Source of the DNA: Bacillus infantis
GTDB taxonomy: Bacteria > Bacillota > Bacilli > Bacillales > Cytobacillaceae
Direction of reading: 5' to 3'
Length of the DNA: 64,000 nucleotides
Assembly: GCF_020171945.1 (NCBI RefSeq)
Contig: NZ_JAIVAP010000008.1
Location: forward strand, 62,001-126,000
Numbering within the stretch: position 1 is the stretch's first letter; each line of letters starts with the position of its first letter. Below the pieces are notes generated by a model. That model ran no database searches and had not been told where the DNA came from. It saw nothing but the letters and a program-made list of their open reading frames with translations. A program made the position numbers and the translations under genes. Below are positions 39,014-48,641 of the stretch, one piece after another.

Positions 39014-39475
39014 TTATTCTTTCTCAAGAACAGTCAGCAGAACGCCCGGTTCCGGCTCCAGCTGGCCTTTTTCCTGAAAGCCGCAGCTCTTATAAAGCTG
39101 AAGGGCTGGTGTATTTCCTTTCCCCGTAAGCACCCTCATCTTCCTTTTGGCGAATCTGCTGGTTAAATAGGCAAGCAAATCCTTTGCAATCCCCTGCCGA
39201 AAAAACGCTGGATGAACGGTAAGACGGCTGATCTCCACCCAATCTCCATCTTCTTCATAAGCAAGGACACCTGCCAATTTGCCTTCCATGCTCATCCCAA
39301 TAAAGCTTTCACTGGAAGCCATTAAGCTTTCAGCCGTATCAGACAGCTGCGGGATACCGTCAAAGCCTATAATCTCAGCTTCTGCTTTATAGGCAGGAAT
39401 CTGGATGCTTAAGACCGCCTTTGCAGTTTCCCAGTCTTTGATATTCAGATGTCTAATTTCTCTTCCTGTCACCAT
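39014..39475 (-). CDS. GNAT-family N-acetyltransferase
   Basis: This 153-residue protein has the GNAT fold: the acetyl-CoA loop VHPAFFRQGIAKDLL (R/QxxGxG/A type) and a C-terminal ALQLYKSCGFQEKGQ strand-helix. It would move an acetyl group from CoA to a small molecule or protein; the acceptor is unknown. GGGAGGGG precedes the ATG. It lies 24 bases after the GGDEF-EAL gene and is probably co-transcribed with it. Confidence 0.82.
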   Translation of the reverse strand: MVTGREIRHLNIKDWETAKAVLSIQIPAYKAEAEIIGFDGIPQLSDTAESLMASSESFIGMSMEGKLAGVLAYEEDGDWVEISRLTVHPAFFRQGIAKDLLAYLTSRFAKRKMRVLTGKGNTPALQLYKSCGFQEKGQLEPEPGVLLTVLEKE

Positions 39476-39499
39476 CCTTGCCCCTCCCTTTCTTTTGAA

Positions 39500-41779
39500 T
39501 TAAACCCCTGCTGTTAATTTATTCAGCTGCTTTTCCAGCTCGGGAGCTGGCAAGGGTTTGCTGAAATAATAGCCCTGGAGCTTGGAGTCACTGCTTCCCC
39601 TGATATATTCCAGCTGCTCCTCTGTTTCTATGCCTTCTGTCACACAGTCCAGTCCCAGTTCATTCAGGATTTTGTAGATCCCCGTCAGAAGCACAGTATC
39701 AAATGCTTGAAAAGGTACCTTTCTGACAAAATTACGGTCGATCTTTATCGTATCAACCGGAAGATCTTTAAGGAAAATCAGCGAGGACGTTCCGACTCCA
39801 AAATCATCGAGAGCGATTTTGACCTTCCTTTTCCTGAGATCTTCGACAAATGGCAGCAGCTCTTTTTTATAATCGCTCACATCACTTTCCGTAATCTCAA
39901 TCTGCAGGAGCCCGGGCGTAAAATGATATCGTGCAAGGACCTCATCCAATTTTTTAACAAAGCGTCCGTCCTTCATTTGCGATTTAGACAGATTAATAGC
40001 TAAACTAAGCTCTTCAAAGCCGTCCGCATGCCATTTACCCACCTGCTTAACAGCCTCCTCCAGCACCCAGGAGCCCATCCTGTTAATCAGACCCGTCTCT
40101 TCAGCGATCGGGATAAACTTATCGGGAGAAATCAGCCCCTTAGCAGGATGATTCCAGCGAAGAAGGGCTTCAACACATACAACATATTTCCCCTCTTTAT
40201 CCATAATAGGCTGATAATAAATTTCAAGCTCATTCCGTTCTACCGCATATTTCAGCTCATGCTCCAGCTCCAGGAGGTTTTTGTAATAGCTGCCCGAAGA
40301 GATATCCTCATAAAAAACAAATTGGTTCTTGCCTGTACTCTTAGCCTCATACATCGCAATATCGGCCTTTTGCAAAAGTGTATCCAGTGTTGTTCCGTCC
40401 TGCGGAGACACAGCAATCCCGACACTCGCTGTTGTAAAGGCCTTAAACTGGAATGTCTCATACTCCTTCCCAACCTGAGAAAGGATCCGGCCCGCAATTT
40501 CCTCCAGTTCCTTCCTGCTGCGGGTGTTGACAAGAAGGGCAAATTCATCGCCTGCCAGCCTGGCAAAGAGACCGTTTTTTGCAGCTGCAAGCCCCTTTAC
40601 TTTTTCTGCAATCTCCTTCAGGAATATATCGCCTGCCTGGTGTCCCAATGTATCATTGATACGTTTAAACCCATCCAAATCAAAGAAGAATACAGCCTTC
40701 ATACCTTTCAGGCTTGTCAAATAATACTCAAACAGAAAGGCCTGATTGGGAAGGCCGGTCAGCTGATCGATATAAGCCAGATCCCTGATTTCCCGGTTCT
40801 TATCCTCAAGCGAGACCAGCACCTTATTGATGGATTGCTCGAGGTTTGTAATTTCATCCCTGTGCTTTGAGCTGATGGGCAGTCTTAAGCCGGTATCCCG
40901 TCTCTCCTGTATTCCTCTTAAATTCTCTGACAGACTGGCCACCCTGGAAAGGATGAAGCGGTCCAGCAGGAACAAGACCAAGAGCAGCATGATGGCCGAA
41001 AATCCGGCAATATAATAGCACTGCTGAATTAAACTTGACCTTTTTTGCCGATAAAATTCTCTGTCCATCAGTATGCTGATGCCATAGCTTCCGCTTCCCT
41101 CTAATTCTTTTATAAGCAGGTTCCCCTTCATTTTTGTATCACTATAAGTCTCTACTGCCAGCTTTTTGCCCAGCTTTTCTTTCTGTTTACTGAAGGACAG
41201 TAATAGGCCCAGCTCTTTCCCCATTTTATCAACATAATTATGATCCAAAAACTTCCCCATTATCAATGAACCCGCGGCAGTACCGCTTCCATCGCTTTTG
41301 TATACAGGCTGTACCGAGTAAAACGCCAGTCCCAGTTCTGTCATGACAAACCCCTGAGCTTTATCCAGCCCGCTGAAGTCCTTATAGAATTCAGCAGGGA
41401 GCCTGATGGGCTCTTTCCTTTTCAGGTCATAGGCAGACTGATAAATATTAGAACCTGATCCATCCAAGAAAAGCATGAAATTCACTTGGTTATTTTCAAA
41501 GGTTTCCGGCAGCAGATTGACTGCAGGATAGTTTGGATATTCTCCCTTTAAAAATAAAAAGGTGTCATCCCAGACAGCCCAGTCCAAATTGGTTCTGTTC
41601 AACACATCCGCTTGTGAACTCAGATGGCTTTCTATTCTTTGCAGTTCTTTTAATACAGTCCGCTTGTCCATCTGATTTGCATCCTTAAGCAGTGCCGGCC
41701 AGATGAACAAGAAAATAACGGATAAGAATAAGGCAATCGCACTGCCGACCACCAAAAATGTCTTCATGATTAGTTTCAT
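39500..41779 (-). CDS. CHASE4-GGDEF-EAL cyclic-di-GMP protein
   Basis: This 759-residue membrane sensor handles the second messenger c-di-GMP. It has a first TM (residues 5-27), an extracellular CHASE4 domain (NLDWAVWDDTF), a second TM (about 255-277), a HAMP-like linker, GGDEF (345-500) and EAL (515-755). The GGDEF site reads RLAGDEF, with Ala for the first Gly. The EAL site has VEALLRW, DDFGVGTSSL and KIDRNFV, so phosphodiesterase activity is likely. I chose ATG 41779 (AGGGGA upstream); the longer frame would start six bases from the -10 box. It diverges from a chemoreceptor gene. Confidence 0.88.
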   Translation of the reverse strand: MKLIMKTFLVVGSAIALFLSVIFLFIWPALLKDANQMDKRTVLKELQRIESHLSSQADVLNRTNLDWAVWDDTFLFLKGEYPNYPAVNLLPETFENNQVNFMLFLDGSGSNIYQSAYDLKRKEPIRLPAEFYKDFSGLDKAQGFVMTELGLAFYSVQPVYKSDGSGTAAGSLIMGKFLDHNYVDKMGKELGLLLSFSKQKEKLGKKLAVETYSDTKMKGNLLIKELEGSGSYGISILMDREFYRQKRSSLIQQCYYIAGFSAIMLLLVLFLLDRFILSRVASLSENLRGIQERRDTGLRLPISSKHRDEITNLEQSINKVLVSLEDKNREIRDLAYIDQLTGLPNQAFLFEYYLTSLKGMKAVFFFDLDGFKRINDTLGHQAGDIFLKEIAEKVKGLAAAKNGLFARLAGDEFALLVNTRSRKELEEIAGRILSQVGKEYETFQFKAFTTASVGIAVSPQDGTTLDTLLQKADIAMYEAKSTGKNQFVFYEDISSGSYYKNLLELEHELKYAVERNELEIYYQPIMDKEGKYVVCVEALLRWNHPAKGLISPDKFIPIAEETGLINRMGSWVLEEAVKQVGKWHADGFEELSLAINLSKSQMKDGRFVKKLDEVLARYHFTPGLLQIEITESDVSDYKKELLPFVEDLRKRKVKIALDDFGVGTSSLIFLKDLPVDTIKIDRNFVRKVPFQAFDTVLLTGIYKILNELGLDCVTEGIETEEQLEYIRGSSDSKLQGYYFSKPLPAPELEKQLNKLTAGV

Positions 41780-41832
41780 AGCAATTCCCCTGTCCGGCCT
41801 GCTTTGGCCTCCGCTCGTTAATTTCATTACTT

Positions 41833-41860
41833 ATATCGGTCCAACATAGGACTTTTGTTA
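41833..41860 (-). promoter_or_regulatory. Sigma-D-like promoter of the GGDEF-EAL gene
   Basis: On the minus strand TAAC, 16 bases and ACCGATAT match the sigma-D consensus with two substitutions. Transcription would start near 41826, which supports the 41779 start codon. Confidence 0.6.
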
Positions 41861-41904
41861 TAGAAGATATTTAATTTGAATAATCATAATATTATTATTT
41901 TTTG

Positions 41905-41931
41905 TAAAATTTATGATTATTATGCCGATAA
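41905..41931 (+). promoter_or_regulatory. Sigma-D promoter of the Cache chemoreceptor
   Basis: TAAA, exactly 15 bases and GCCGATAA match the sigma-D consensus, 45 bases before the start codon. Confidence 0.88.
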
Positions 41932-41976
41932 ATATATTAACTTGTCAGGAATATAGCAGATTTGGGGGAAAAGGAA

Positions 41977-43953
41977 ATGAACAAAAAAAGAAACTTTAAA
42001 TTACCTGGATTATCGATAAAAAGAAAGCTGATTCTGGCTTTTGTATTAGTCCTTATCATTCCAAGCGTATTAATCGGGGGGTTCTCCTATCTATCGGCCA
42101 AAAGAGAACTAGAAACTACTATCCTCTCTGCTGCAGATGAAAGCATTGCAGCTATAAATAAAAATATTAATAGTATTTTTACACCTAAAGAAAATGATCT
42201 GGAGTACTTCTCCACTCAAATTACCCGTGAGGATTTCGGGGATAAGGAAGCAATGCAGACAAAATTCGACCAATACACAGAGCTCCATAAAGAAGCTTCT
42301 GCCATCTATGTGGGGACGGATACTGGAGAAACTACTATTTCTCCGAAAATTGATCTGCCTGCTGACTTTAATCCTAGAGAAAGACCCTGGTATCAGGACG
42401 CAATGAAGAAAAAAGGGGAAATTATTATCACAGAGCCCTATACAGATGTAAACACAGGCGGAACCACCATCTCACTTGCCAAAACCAACAAAGATGGAAG
42501 CGGGGTCATCGGCATTGATATTGATCTTGGAATGCTTGCTGAGACAGCGGGCGGCAAGATTGGAGCGGAAGGCTATGTGCTTTTGCTGGACGCAAGCGGA
42601 AAGTACCTCGTCCATCCTAATAAAGACGCCGGAACACAAGCAGCTGAAAGCTGGAAAAACAAGATTTATGAGATGGATAAAGGGCAGTTTTCCTATCTCC
42701 TGGAGGGACAAGATAAGAAAATGACCTTCCTCACCAATGAACTTACAGGATGGAAAATTGTCGGTACCATGTATAAGAATGAAATCAATGATGCCGCCCA
42801 GCCTATTTTATTTAGCCTGGCAGCTGTACTTGGTGCCTCCATTTTAATTTTTGGAATCATCATTATTATGATAACCCGGTCCATAACGCGGCCGCTTAGC
42901 CTATTGGCTGCAAAGGCACAAACCATTGCCGAAGGGGATTTGACCAGCCGCTTCTCCCTTCACAGGAAAGATGAAATTGGCCAGCTTGCCGCAAGCTTTA
43001 ATCATATGATCGATTCCCTTAAACATATTGTTGAAAATGTCAGAGATTCCGTTGCCCATGTAGCTTCTTCATCCGCACAGCTTACAGCGAGCGCAGATCA
43101 AACCACACAGGCTACAGAGCATGTAGCATCTGCCATTCAGGAAATCGCAGGCGGCGCCGAGCAAACATCAGGAAAAATGGAAGGGAATTCCGTCATTTTA
43201 AAGGAAGTTAATCAGGGCATTGAGCATATAGCAGAAAATTCTTCTGTGATTTTCGGATTATCAAAAGAGGCAGAAATGGAAGCACAGGCAGGCGAGGAAT
43301 CGGTGCAGCAAAATCTTTCCCAGATGAAAAGCATTCACCGCTCTGTCAAAGAATCGAATGCAGTTATCCAATCCTTATCACAGCGTTCCAATGAGATAGG
43401 AAATATTCTCGACGTCATAAGTGGGATCTCCAATCAAACAAACCTGCTCGCTCTCAATGCTGCCATTGAAGCTGCGCGAGCAGGCGAAGCCGGCAAAGGA
43501 TTCGCCGTCGTGGCTGATGAGGTAAGGAAGCTGGCAGAACAGACACAGACATCTGCAAAGCAGATTTCGGAAATCATCCAAAGCATCCAGGATGATACAG
43601 AAAGATCTGTATCCGTCATGGCGGATGTATCCAGGAATACTGAAGAGGGGCTGGCCATTTCGGAAAAGGCCTCACTCAAATTCAATCAAATTTTGAAAAA
43701 ATCAAGGGAAATTACACCACAGGTAGAAGAGGTCACCCTCGCAATCAATCAAATCTCCCTGGGCGTGGATAAGTTTACAGAATCAGCAGAGCAATTATCT
43801 CTAATTGCAAAACAAAATTCCTCCAGCACTGAAGAAGTTGCTGCTTCAACAGAAGAACAGCTTGCTTCTATGGAAGAAATCGCTTTATCGTCCAAATCAC
43901 TTTCCTCTATGGCCGATGAACTGAAAGATCTTATCAGTCACTTTAAAATATGA
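41977..43953 (+). CDS. Methyl-accepting chemotaxis protein with Cache sensor
   Basis: This 658-residue chemoreceptor resembles McpA/B/C and TlpA of B. subtilis. TM1 spans about residues 20-40, an extracellular double-Cache ligand domain 42-275 ([31 protein letters not shown]), TM2 277-300, HAMP 300-355 and the signalling domain 370-655 with tip [36 protein letters not shown] is a likely methylation region. The ligand is not predictable. I chose ATG 41977 after GGGGGAAAAGG; an in-frame TTG lies five codons upstream. Confidence 0.93.
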   Translation: MNKKRNFKLPGLSIKRKLILAFVLVLIIPSVLIGGFSYLSAKRELETTILSAADESIAAINKNINSIFTPKENDLEYFSTQITREDFGDKEAMQTKFDQYTELHKEASAIYVGTDTGETTISPKIDLPADFNPRERPWYQDAMKKKGEIIITEPYTDVNTGGTTISLAKTNKDGSGVIGIDIDLGMLAETAGGKIGAEGYVLLLDASGKYLVHPNKDAGTQAAESWKNKIYEMDKGQFSYLLEGQDKKMTFLTNELTGWKIVGTMYKNEINDAAQPILFSLAAVLGASILIFGIIIIMITRSITRPLSLLAAKAQTIAEGDLTSRFSLHRKDEIGQLAASFNHMIDSLKHIVENVRDSVAHVASSSAQLTASADQTTQATEHVASAIQEIAGGAEQTSGKMEGNSVILKEVNQGIEHIAENSSVIFGLSKEAEMEAQAGEESVQQNLSQMKSIHRSVKESNAVIQSLSQRSNEIGNILDVISGISNQTNLLALNAAIEAARAGEAGKGFAVVADEVRKLAEQTQTSAKQISEIIQSIQDDTERSVSVMADVSRNTEEGLAISEKASLKFNQILKKSREITPQVEEVTLAINQISLGVDKFTESAEQLSLIAKQNSSSTEEVAASTEEQLASMEEIALSSKSLSSMADELKDLISHFKI

Positions 43954-43966
43954 TGGCAATAATGAC

Positions 43967-44007
43967 AAAAGCCCTGTTCCTTCATTTCAGGAACAGGGCT
44001 TTTTTTA
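43967..44007 (+). terminator. Terminator after the chemoreceptor gene
   Basis: A strong AGCCCTGTTCC/GGAACAGGGCT stem followed by seven T. Confidence 0.9.
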
Positions 44008-44106
44008 CCAATCTTTTACTATGTTTAATTAATAATACAATTTTCATCATATTCAGACACACAACGGGTAAAGAAATAATAAACCTAATGAAAGGCGGGA
44101 CAGACT

Positions 44107-44409
44107 ATGCATGATACCAGTTCATTCAGTGACAATCAGCTGACAACCTTTGAAATAAAGGATCTGCTGAACCTTTATATTACCCCTTTCAAAGATATGT
44201 GCATCAATACACCCGAGGAATCAGTAAGAATCAGCCGCACGAAGGCGGTCAACCTTCTCCTTGAGTGTTTGAGCAAAAAACAATTATACGAACTGCTGAA
44301 CCAGCTTCAGCTTATCCACAAGAAGAATCAAAATGACTTATATTATATTCAGTATATTTTGATTGGTGTCATGAGTCTGGAGGCAGGCAGGAAAAAGAGT
44401 TTCCATTAA
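44107..44409 (+). CDS. Hypothetical 100-residue protein
   Basis: I do not recognise this protein. It is mostly helical, begins with a serine-rich stretch and contains LLECLSKKQLYELLNQLQL, which could form a coiled coil or a small partner-binding helix bundle. No signal or membrane segment is present. AAAGGCGGG lies seven bases before the ATG. It stands alone between a chemoreceptor and a broken transducer gene. Confidence 0.55.
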   Translation: MHDTSSFSDNQLTTFEIKDLLNLYITPFKDMCINTPEESVRISRTKAVNLLLECLSKKQLYELLNQLQLIHKKNQNDLYYIQYILIGVMSLEAGRKKSFH

Positions 44410-44437
44410 CATTCAGCCTGCTTTTGCAAGTACCGGG

Positions 44438-44836
44438 TTACCTTTCTCCTGCATTAATGTTATGTATGACAATTGACAGTTCATCAGAGGGATCCTTAAA
44501 GGGACTCAGCGAAGCAGCAATATTTTCCAGAGCTTCAAGCTGCTGATCTGAGATGGCGTTGATTTCATTGCAAGCTGATACAGACTGCTGGAATCCTGCT
44601 GACATGCTTTAAATGGATTCAGCTGCTTCCTTGTATGAATTCATGAAAGCAGAACCATTTGTAATGTTCTCAATCGGTTAGACCATCTTAATAAGATGTG
44701 TCATCAATCGATATGAAAGCATTCTCTGCATCCGGCACTGTTTGTTCATGAGGCTGGCTGCGAATTCTTGGGTTCGGCCCATCTCTTTCATTGCCCGTGC
44801 AGATTCCTGCTGAATATCAATAGATGGTGCCTTCAC
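44438..44836 (-). pseudogene. Remnant of a chemotaxis-transducer-like gene
   Basis: One minus-strand frame reads through about 130 codons of transducer-like helical sequence (IDIQQESARAMKEMG, then FMNSYKEAAESI, then SACNEINAISDQQLEALENI). It is broken by two in-frame TAA codons (after LIKMV and after EAAESI) and ends at 44438. The C-terminal pattern resembles the end of MCP signalling domains. No start codon with a ribosome site remains. It abuts the oxidoreductase stop. The assignment rests on composition and short similarity, so the parent family is uncertain. Confidence 0.6.
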
Positions 44837-45834
44837 TCCCCCTGTCTCTCACTATCTGCCGGGTATACGACTCCCATCTGTTTTCTGGCTTCATCCAGCA
44901 TTTCCAAGACCAGCATGCTGTTTTGGAATGTGTTTTTATCTGATTCTTTTTCCCCCGCCTTGACGAGGCGGATGAATTCCTGAAGCTCATAGAAAAGGCT
45001 GTTCTTATTCTGCGCCACGGAGATGATTTCTGGCTCCTGGTTGCGCAGCTGCAGCTCGACTACATCCATGGTAGAAATCCGGTCTATCTTTATCGAGCCC
45101 TTTTCACCCTGTATTTCGGCCGGCAGGGAGGAATCCGTGATTTTTGAAAAAAGGACAGCCGCATCCATTTCATCATAGGTAAAGACAATGCTTCCGGACG
45201 CATCCGACCCGGTTTCCAGCAGAATTCCGCTTGCCTGGAGGCTTTTCGGCTTTCCGAAAAGAACCAGCATCGGATAGATCGCATACACGCCGACATCCAT
45301 CAAAGCGCCGTTTGACAGCTTCGGATCAAAGGCATTTGCCTGCCTGCCCTCCTTGTAATCTTCATACCTGGAGTCATACTGGCAATAGTGGGCGAAGTAT
45401 TGCCTCACCTTCCCGATCCTCGGCAAATGCTCCCTGATCTGCTGGAAATTCGGATAAAATGTCGTTTTCATCGCTTCCATGAACAGCACATTATGTTCTT
45501 TAGCAGCCTGGATCATCACCTTCAGCTCAGCCGCATTTGAAGCTGCCGGCTTTTCACAAAGCACATGCTTCCCATTTCGCAAAAACAGCTCTGCCTGCCC
45601 GCTATGAAACGAATTGGGACTTGCAATATACACCGCATCTATCACTTCACTTTTTGCCATACTCTCCAAATCTGTGAATATATGCTCTGCACCAAACTTC
45701 TCCGCAAACCTTTCGCCTTTATCCCGTGTTCTTGAATACACTGCCGCCAGCTGAAAATCCTCCAGCTCTTTTCCGGCAAGCACCAATTTTTCTGTAATCC
45801 AGTTTGTGCCGATGACTCCGAATTTGATCATCAT
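44833..45834 (-). CDS. Gfo/Idh/MocA-family oxidoreductase
   Basis: This 333-residue NAD(P)-dependent dehydrogenase has the N-terminal Rossmann fold (FGVIGTNWI), the family Lys in HVLCEKPAASN, and a C-terminal substrate domain with GALMDVGVYAI. It probably acts on a sugar, inositol or related polyol; the substrate is not clear. GGGAG precedes tandem ATG codons (45834 and 45831). It is monocistronic. Confidence 0.85.
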   Translation of the reverse strand: MMIKFGVIGTNWITEKLVLAGKELEDFQLAAVYSRTRDKGERFAEKFGAEHIFTDLESMAKSEVIDAVYIASPNSFHSGQAELFLRNGKHVLCEKPAASNAAELKVMIQAAKEHNVLFMEAMKTTFYPNFQQIREHLPRIGKVRQYFAHYCQYDSRYEDYKEGRQANAFDPKLSNGALMDVGVYAIYPMLVLFGKPKSLQASGILLETGSDASGSIVFTYDEMDAAVLFSKITDSSLPAEIQGEKGSIKIDRISTMDVVELQLRNQEPEIISVAQNKNSLFYELQEFIRLVKAGEKESDKNTFQNSMLVLEMLDEARKQMGVVYPADSERQGE

Positions 45835-45898
45835 AAACGCTCCCTTCCAATTAAGTTAGATTAATTTTATCATGGAAACGAAAGGAAGTTATAGAAAT

Positions 45899-45930
45899 AA
45901 AAGAGAGCCGCCCCAGCAGCTCTCTTTCTA
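45899..45930 (-). terminator. Terminator of the two-gene cassette
   Basis: An AAAGAGAGC/GCTCTCTTT stem followed by TTTATTTC on the minus strand, just past the 45936 stop. Confidence 0.75.
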
Positions 45931-45935
45931 ATTGC

Positions 45936-47816
45936 TTATAAAGTTTCCAGATATATCGCTACAGGCAGTGCAGCACCGCCGGCATGCATAATCTCAATCT
46001 CCAGTGAACCACTGGTTCCCTGCAGGTCATAATCCATAATATTTACATATTCAGTGCCTGGCCTTAATGTAGGAATCAGATGGACCTCTCCATTAATCTT
46101 GATTGCCCCACTATACAGCCCCCCTCTTCCAGAAGCTTTAACACGAATCTTTTTGCTGGATCCGTCAGGGTTTACAAGTGGGATATGAACCTTATACGTT
46201 AGACCAAAATGACCTGGATTGCCTACTGATCCATTAGTTTTTGAAAGCGAATTGTCCTCCGTTAATAGATGATCCGTTCTTCCATTTGATAGATTATAAC
46301 CGACTTCCGCGGTCCCAGCCGTATAAGCAGGAATCTCTGTCTTCACGCTTGTCTGCGGCCAGACTCCTCTTGGGTGGGCAGCGTCCCGGTCAACCGGAAG
46401 AGGGTTCCCCTTTATGTCGGCAAGATTCTGGTTTGTTTCAGCAAGTACAGTCCTGATGACGTAGTCTGAATTTCCCTGTCCTGAAGATGTAATCGTTAAA
46501 TCATTCAGGAAGCCAATGATAAACTGCCTTGAAAAGTCAAATTCCTCAAGAACGACTGTTTCACCTGGATTTATAACAGTATTAGCAGGAAGCTTGTTTA
46601 CAAGGCGTTCATTCAAAACAGCATCTGCAATTGGCAAGCCAATATCATAGTTTATCCAGCTGTTGTTGCTTCTCTTGGTTATGCCTTTTGAAGAAGCAAT
46701 CTGCAGGGTTTTGCTCTGCGAGCGATTCTCTATGGTAATGCCTAATTTCATGTCCTTGCCTATTCGATTATAATGCCAGCCAAATACTCTGTGGTCTCGT
46801 GATGCTTCTTGTGCCGATACTATGTTTTCAGACAAGACTGCTGCAGAAGAAGCATGCGCTGAAGTGATAGTCTCAGGATTATCACTGAGCAGCAAATCCC
46901 TGCTGCCCTCAAGGCTGGCTGATGGAGTGTACTCCGGCCTGATTGTCGAACCATACTCTTTAGGCAGAAACTCGCTTGTAAACATGAACTGATTAATATA
47001 AATATAGATTTCTTTCGATTCACTTCTAAATCTTAAGTTGCCTCCAAGCGCATTTACTACATAGTGGACCGGAACATACAATTCTTCATTGGCCATAAAA
47101 GGCACTTCATCTATTAGAACGGGCTCCTGGTTAACAAGCACTGTCCTGCTTCCCGGTGTAAAGGTAAAGCTTAGCCCCCCAATAACCATTTCCATTGACT
47201 GCTGATCAAGCCACTCACCTGTAGAGTTTTCAAGATTTTCATAGAAATATTTTGCTGGGATATAATTTCTGCCGCCTTTTAGGATGGCAGGCTTGTCCAT
47301 AACAATCCTTCTGTTATTGAGATATAAAGTAAAAGGATCTGCAGGCTGTTCAGGAACAGCTGCCTCGCCTACAGTAAGCTCTACTGTCTGCTTCTTCTGA
47401 TTCCATATAACCTTGCCGTCAAAGTTTTCAATAACAAAACGCAGCGGGACATATGTACGGTATTTATATAGTAAAGGCGGGGTTGTTAAAGTATTTTTAA
47501 CACCATTCACATAGGCAGCGGAGGAATTGATTTTTAAAATCATTTCCTTCCCATTCCTGTTTGCCTTAACGGTTTTCTCTTTCTGATTCCAAGTTATTGA
47601 TGCCCCAACTGCCTCATAAACAGCACGCATCGGCAGTAAAATATGTCCTGATTGATTGATGACAGGATCCGAAATAGATAGCTTCTTACCATTTAACAGA
47701 ATTGAAACGTTATTTTTCACATAAATCTTTCCTCCTGCGGCAGAGGCACTTCCTGATGTACCCAGCAGGCTAATAAACATTAATAATACTAGAAAAATAG
47801 ACATTGATTTTTTCAT
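45936..47816 (-). CDS. Secreted protein with copper-amine-oxidase N-terminal-like domains
   Basis: This 626-residue protein has a signal peptide (residues 1-26, ending GSASA). Two stalk-type Cu_amine_oxidN1 repeats follow at about 30-150 (LLPMRAVYEAVGASITWNQ; YVPLRFVIENFDGKVIWNQ) and a third, weaker one at 165-285 (YVPVHYVVNALGG). Such domains are common in secreted Bacillus and Paenibacillus proteins and are not themselves oxidases. The C-terminal 340 residues are beta-rich and unknown to me (AHPRGVWPQTS; GNPGHFGLTYKVHIP). The ATG overlaps the stop of the membrane gene before it. A cell-surface structural or binding role is my inference. Confidence 0.75.
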   Translation of the reverse strand: MKKSMSIFLVLLMFISLLGTSGSASAAGGKIYVKNNVSILLNGKKLSISDPVINQSGHILLPMRAVYEAVGASITWNQKEKTVKANRNGKEMILKINSSAAYVNGVKNTLTTPPLLYKYRTYVPLRFVIENFDGKVIWNQKKQTVELTVGEAAVPEQPADPFTLYLNNRRIVMDKPAILKGGRNYIPAKYFYENLENSTGEWLDQQSMEMVIGGLSFTFTPGSRTVLVNQEPVLIDEVPFMANEELYVPVHYVVNALGGNLRFRSESKEIYIYINQFMFTSEFLPKEYGSTIRPEYTPSASLEGSRDLLLSDNPETITSAHASSAAVLSENIVSAQEASRDHRVFGWHYNRIGKDMKLGITIENRSQSKTLQIASSKGITKRSNNSWINYDIGLPIADAVLNERLVNKLPANTVINPGETVVLEEFDFSRQFIIGFLNDLTITSSGQGNSDYVIRTVLAETNQNLADIKGNPLPVDRDAAHPRGVWPQTSVKTEIPAYTAGTAEVGYNLSNGRTDHLLTEDNSLSKTNGSVGNPGHFGLTYKVHIPLVNPDGSSKKIRVKASGRGGLYSGAIKINGEVHLIPTLRPGTEYVNIMDYDLQGTSGSLEIEIMHAGGAALPVAIYLETL

Positions 47817-48439
47817 GCTTTCACTCCTTTAATTGTGTTCCATCTCACTAAGCTGATAATGTACGCGGCCAGCAGCAGAAGTAAACCTGCAATCGTGCTG
47901 CGTTCAGATGAAATGGCATTCACATAAGATGGATCGCCTCCTGCTGCACCTTCATAAATTCTATAAATAAGCATTGCGGCTGCTCCCGTAATTATCAGAG
48001 CTCTTCTATTTAAGAACTTATAATCCTTTCTGAAAACGATTATGCCCACTAGACTCACAATAACTAATAGAAAGGCCCTGGCAAGAATAATATTTCTATC
48101 CCTCGTTAGATATTCATAGATCATATTATTAGGACTGTTGGTTAAATTGAGCACAAACCACTCATATGCTCTAGACAGCAGGGCTGCAAAAAAAGCTCCC
48201 GCTGCAAACCCTTTTAAATCCCGCTTCCAGGCTGCAGCCGCAAACAGAAAGCCCAGGATTAACTCAGCAATTACTGGACGAGCAATCAAATACATTAAAC
48301 CAGTTCCCAAATAAGCAGAAACTATGGAAGTAAAGGCAAATACAATGATCATAAATGCATAATATAGAAACGGCATCAATATATGCAGGTATACATCAAC
48401 AATTATTAAAGCAGATAATATATGTATCACTTTCTTCAA
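47813..48439 (-). CDS. Hypothetical membrane protein paired with the secreted protein
   Basis: This 208-residue protein has about six hydrophobic helices and no family motif I recognise. It overlaps the secreted protein gene by four bases (ATGA), so the two are translated together. A partnership such as membrane anchoring or export of the neighbour is possible but unproven. Both genes are richer in A+T than the surrounding core genes and break the minJ-uvr neighbourhood known from B. subtilis. Confidence 0.65.
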   Translation of the reverse strand: MKKVIHILSALIIVDVYLHILMPFLYYAFMIIVFAFTSIVSAYLGTGLMYLIARPVIAELILGFLFAAAAWKRDLKGFAAGAFFAALLSRAYEWFVLNLTNSPNNMIYEYLTRDRNIILARAFLLVIVSLVGIIVFRKDYKFLNRRALIITGAAAMLIYRIYEGAAGGDPSYVNAISSERSTIAGLLLLLAAYIISLVRWNTIKGVKA

Positions 48440-48582
48440 ACTTTCACCCCCTTAATTCTATTAATTTAACCTCCCATTATATTATATATAAAGGAAATAC
48501 TGATTCGTCAGTTAAATACTGGTAATTTCTGACGGCGCCTGCAAAGTGCAGTTTCAAAGCTCACCAATTTTATAGGCAGATG

Positions 48583-48612
48583 AAAAAAGCGGGGGACGAT
48601 TGTCCCTCGCTT
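48583..48612 (-). terminator. Terminator after minJ
   Basis: A GCGAGGGAC/GTCCCCCGC stem followed by six T on the minus strand. Confidence 0.85.
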
Positions 48613-48641
48613 GTCTATTAACAGCTTTCCATTTCCGGACA

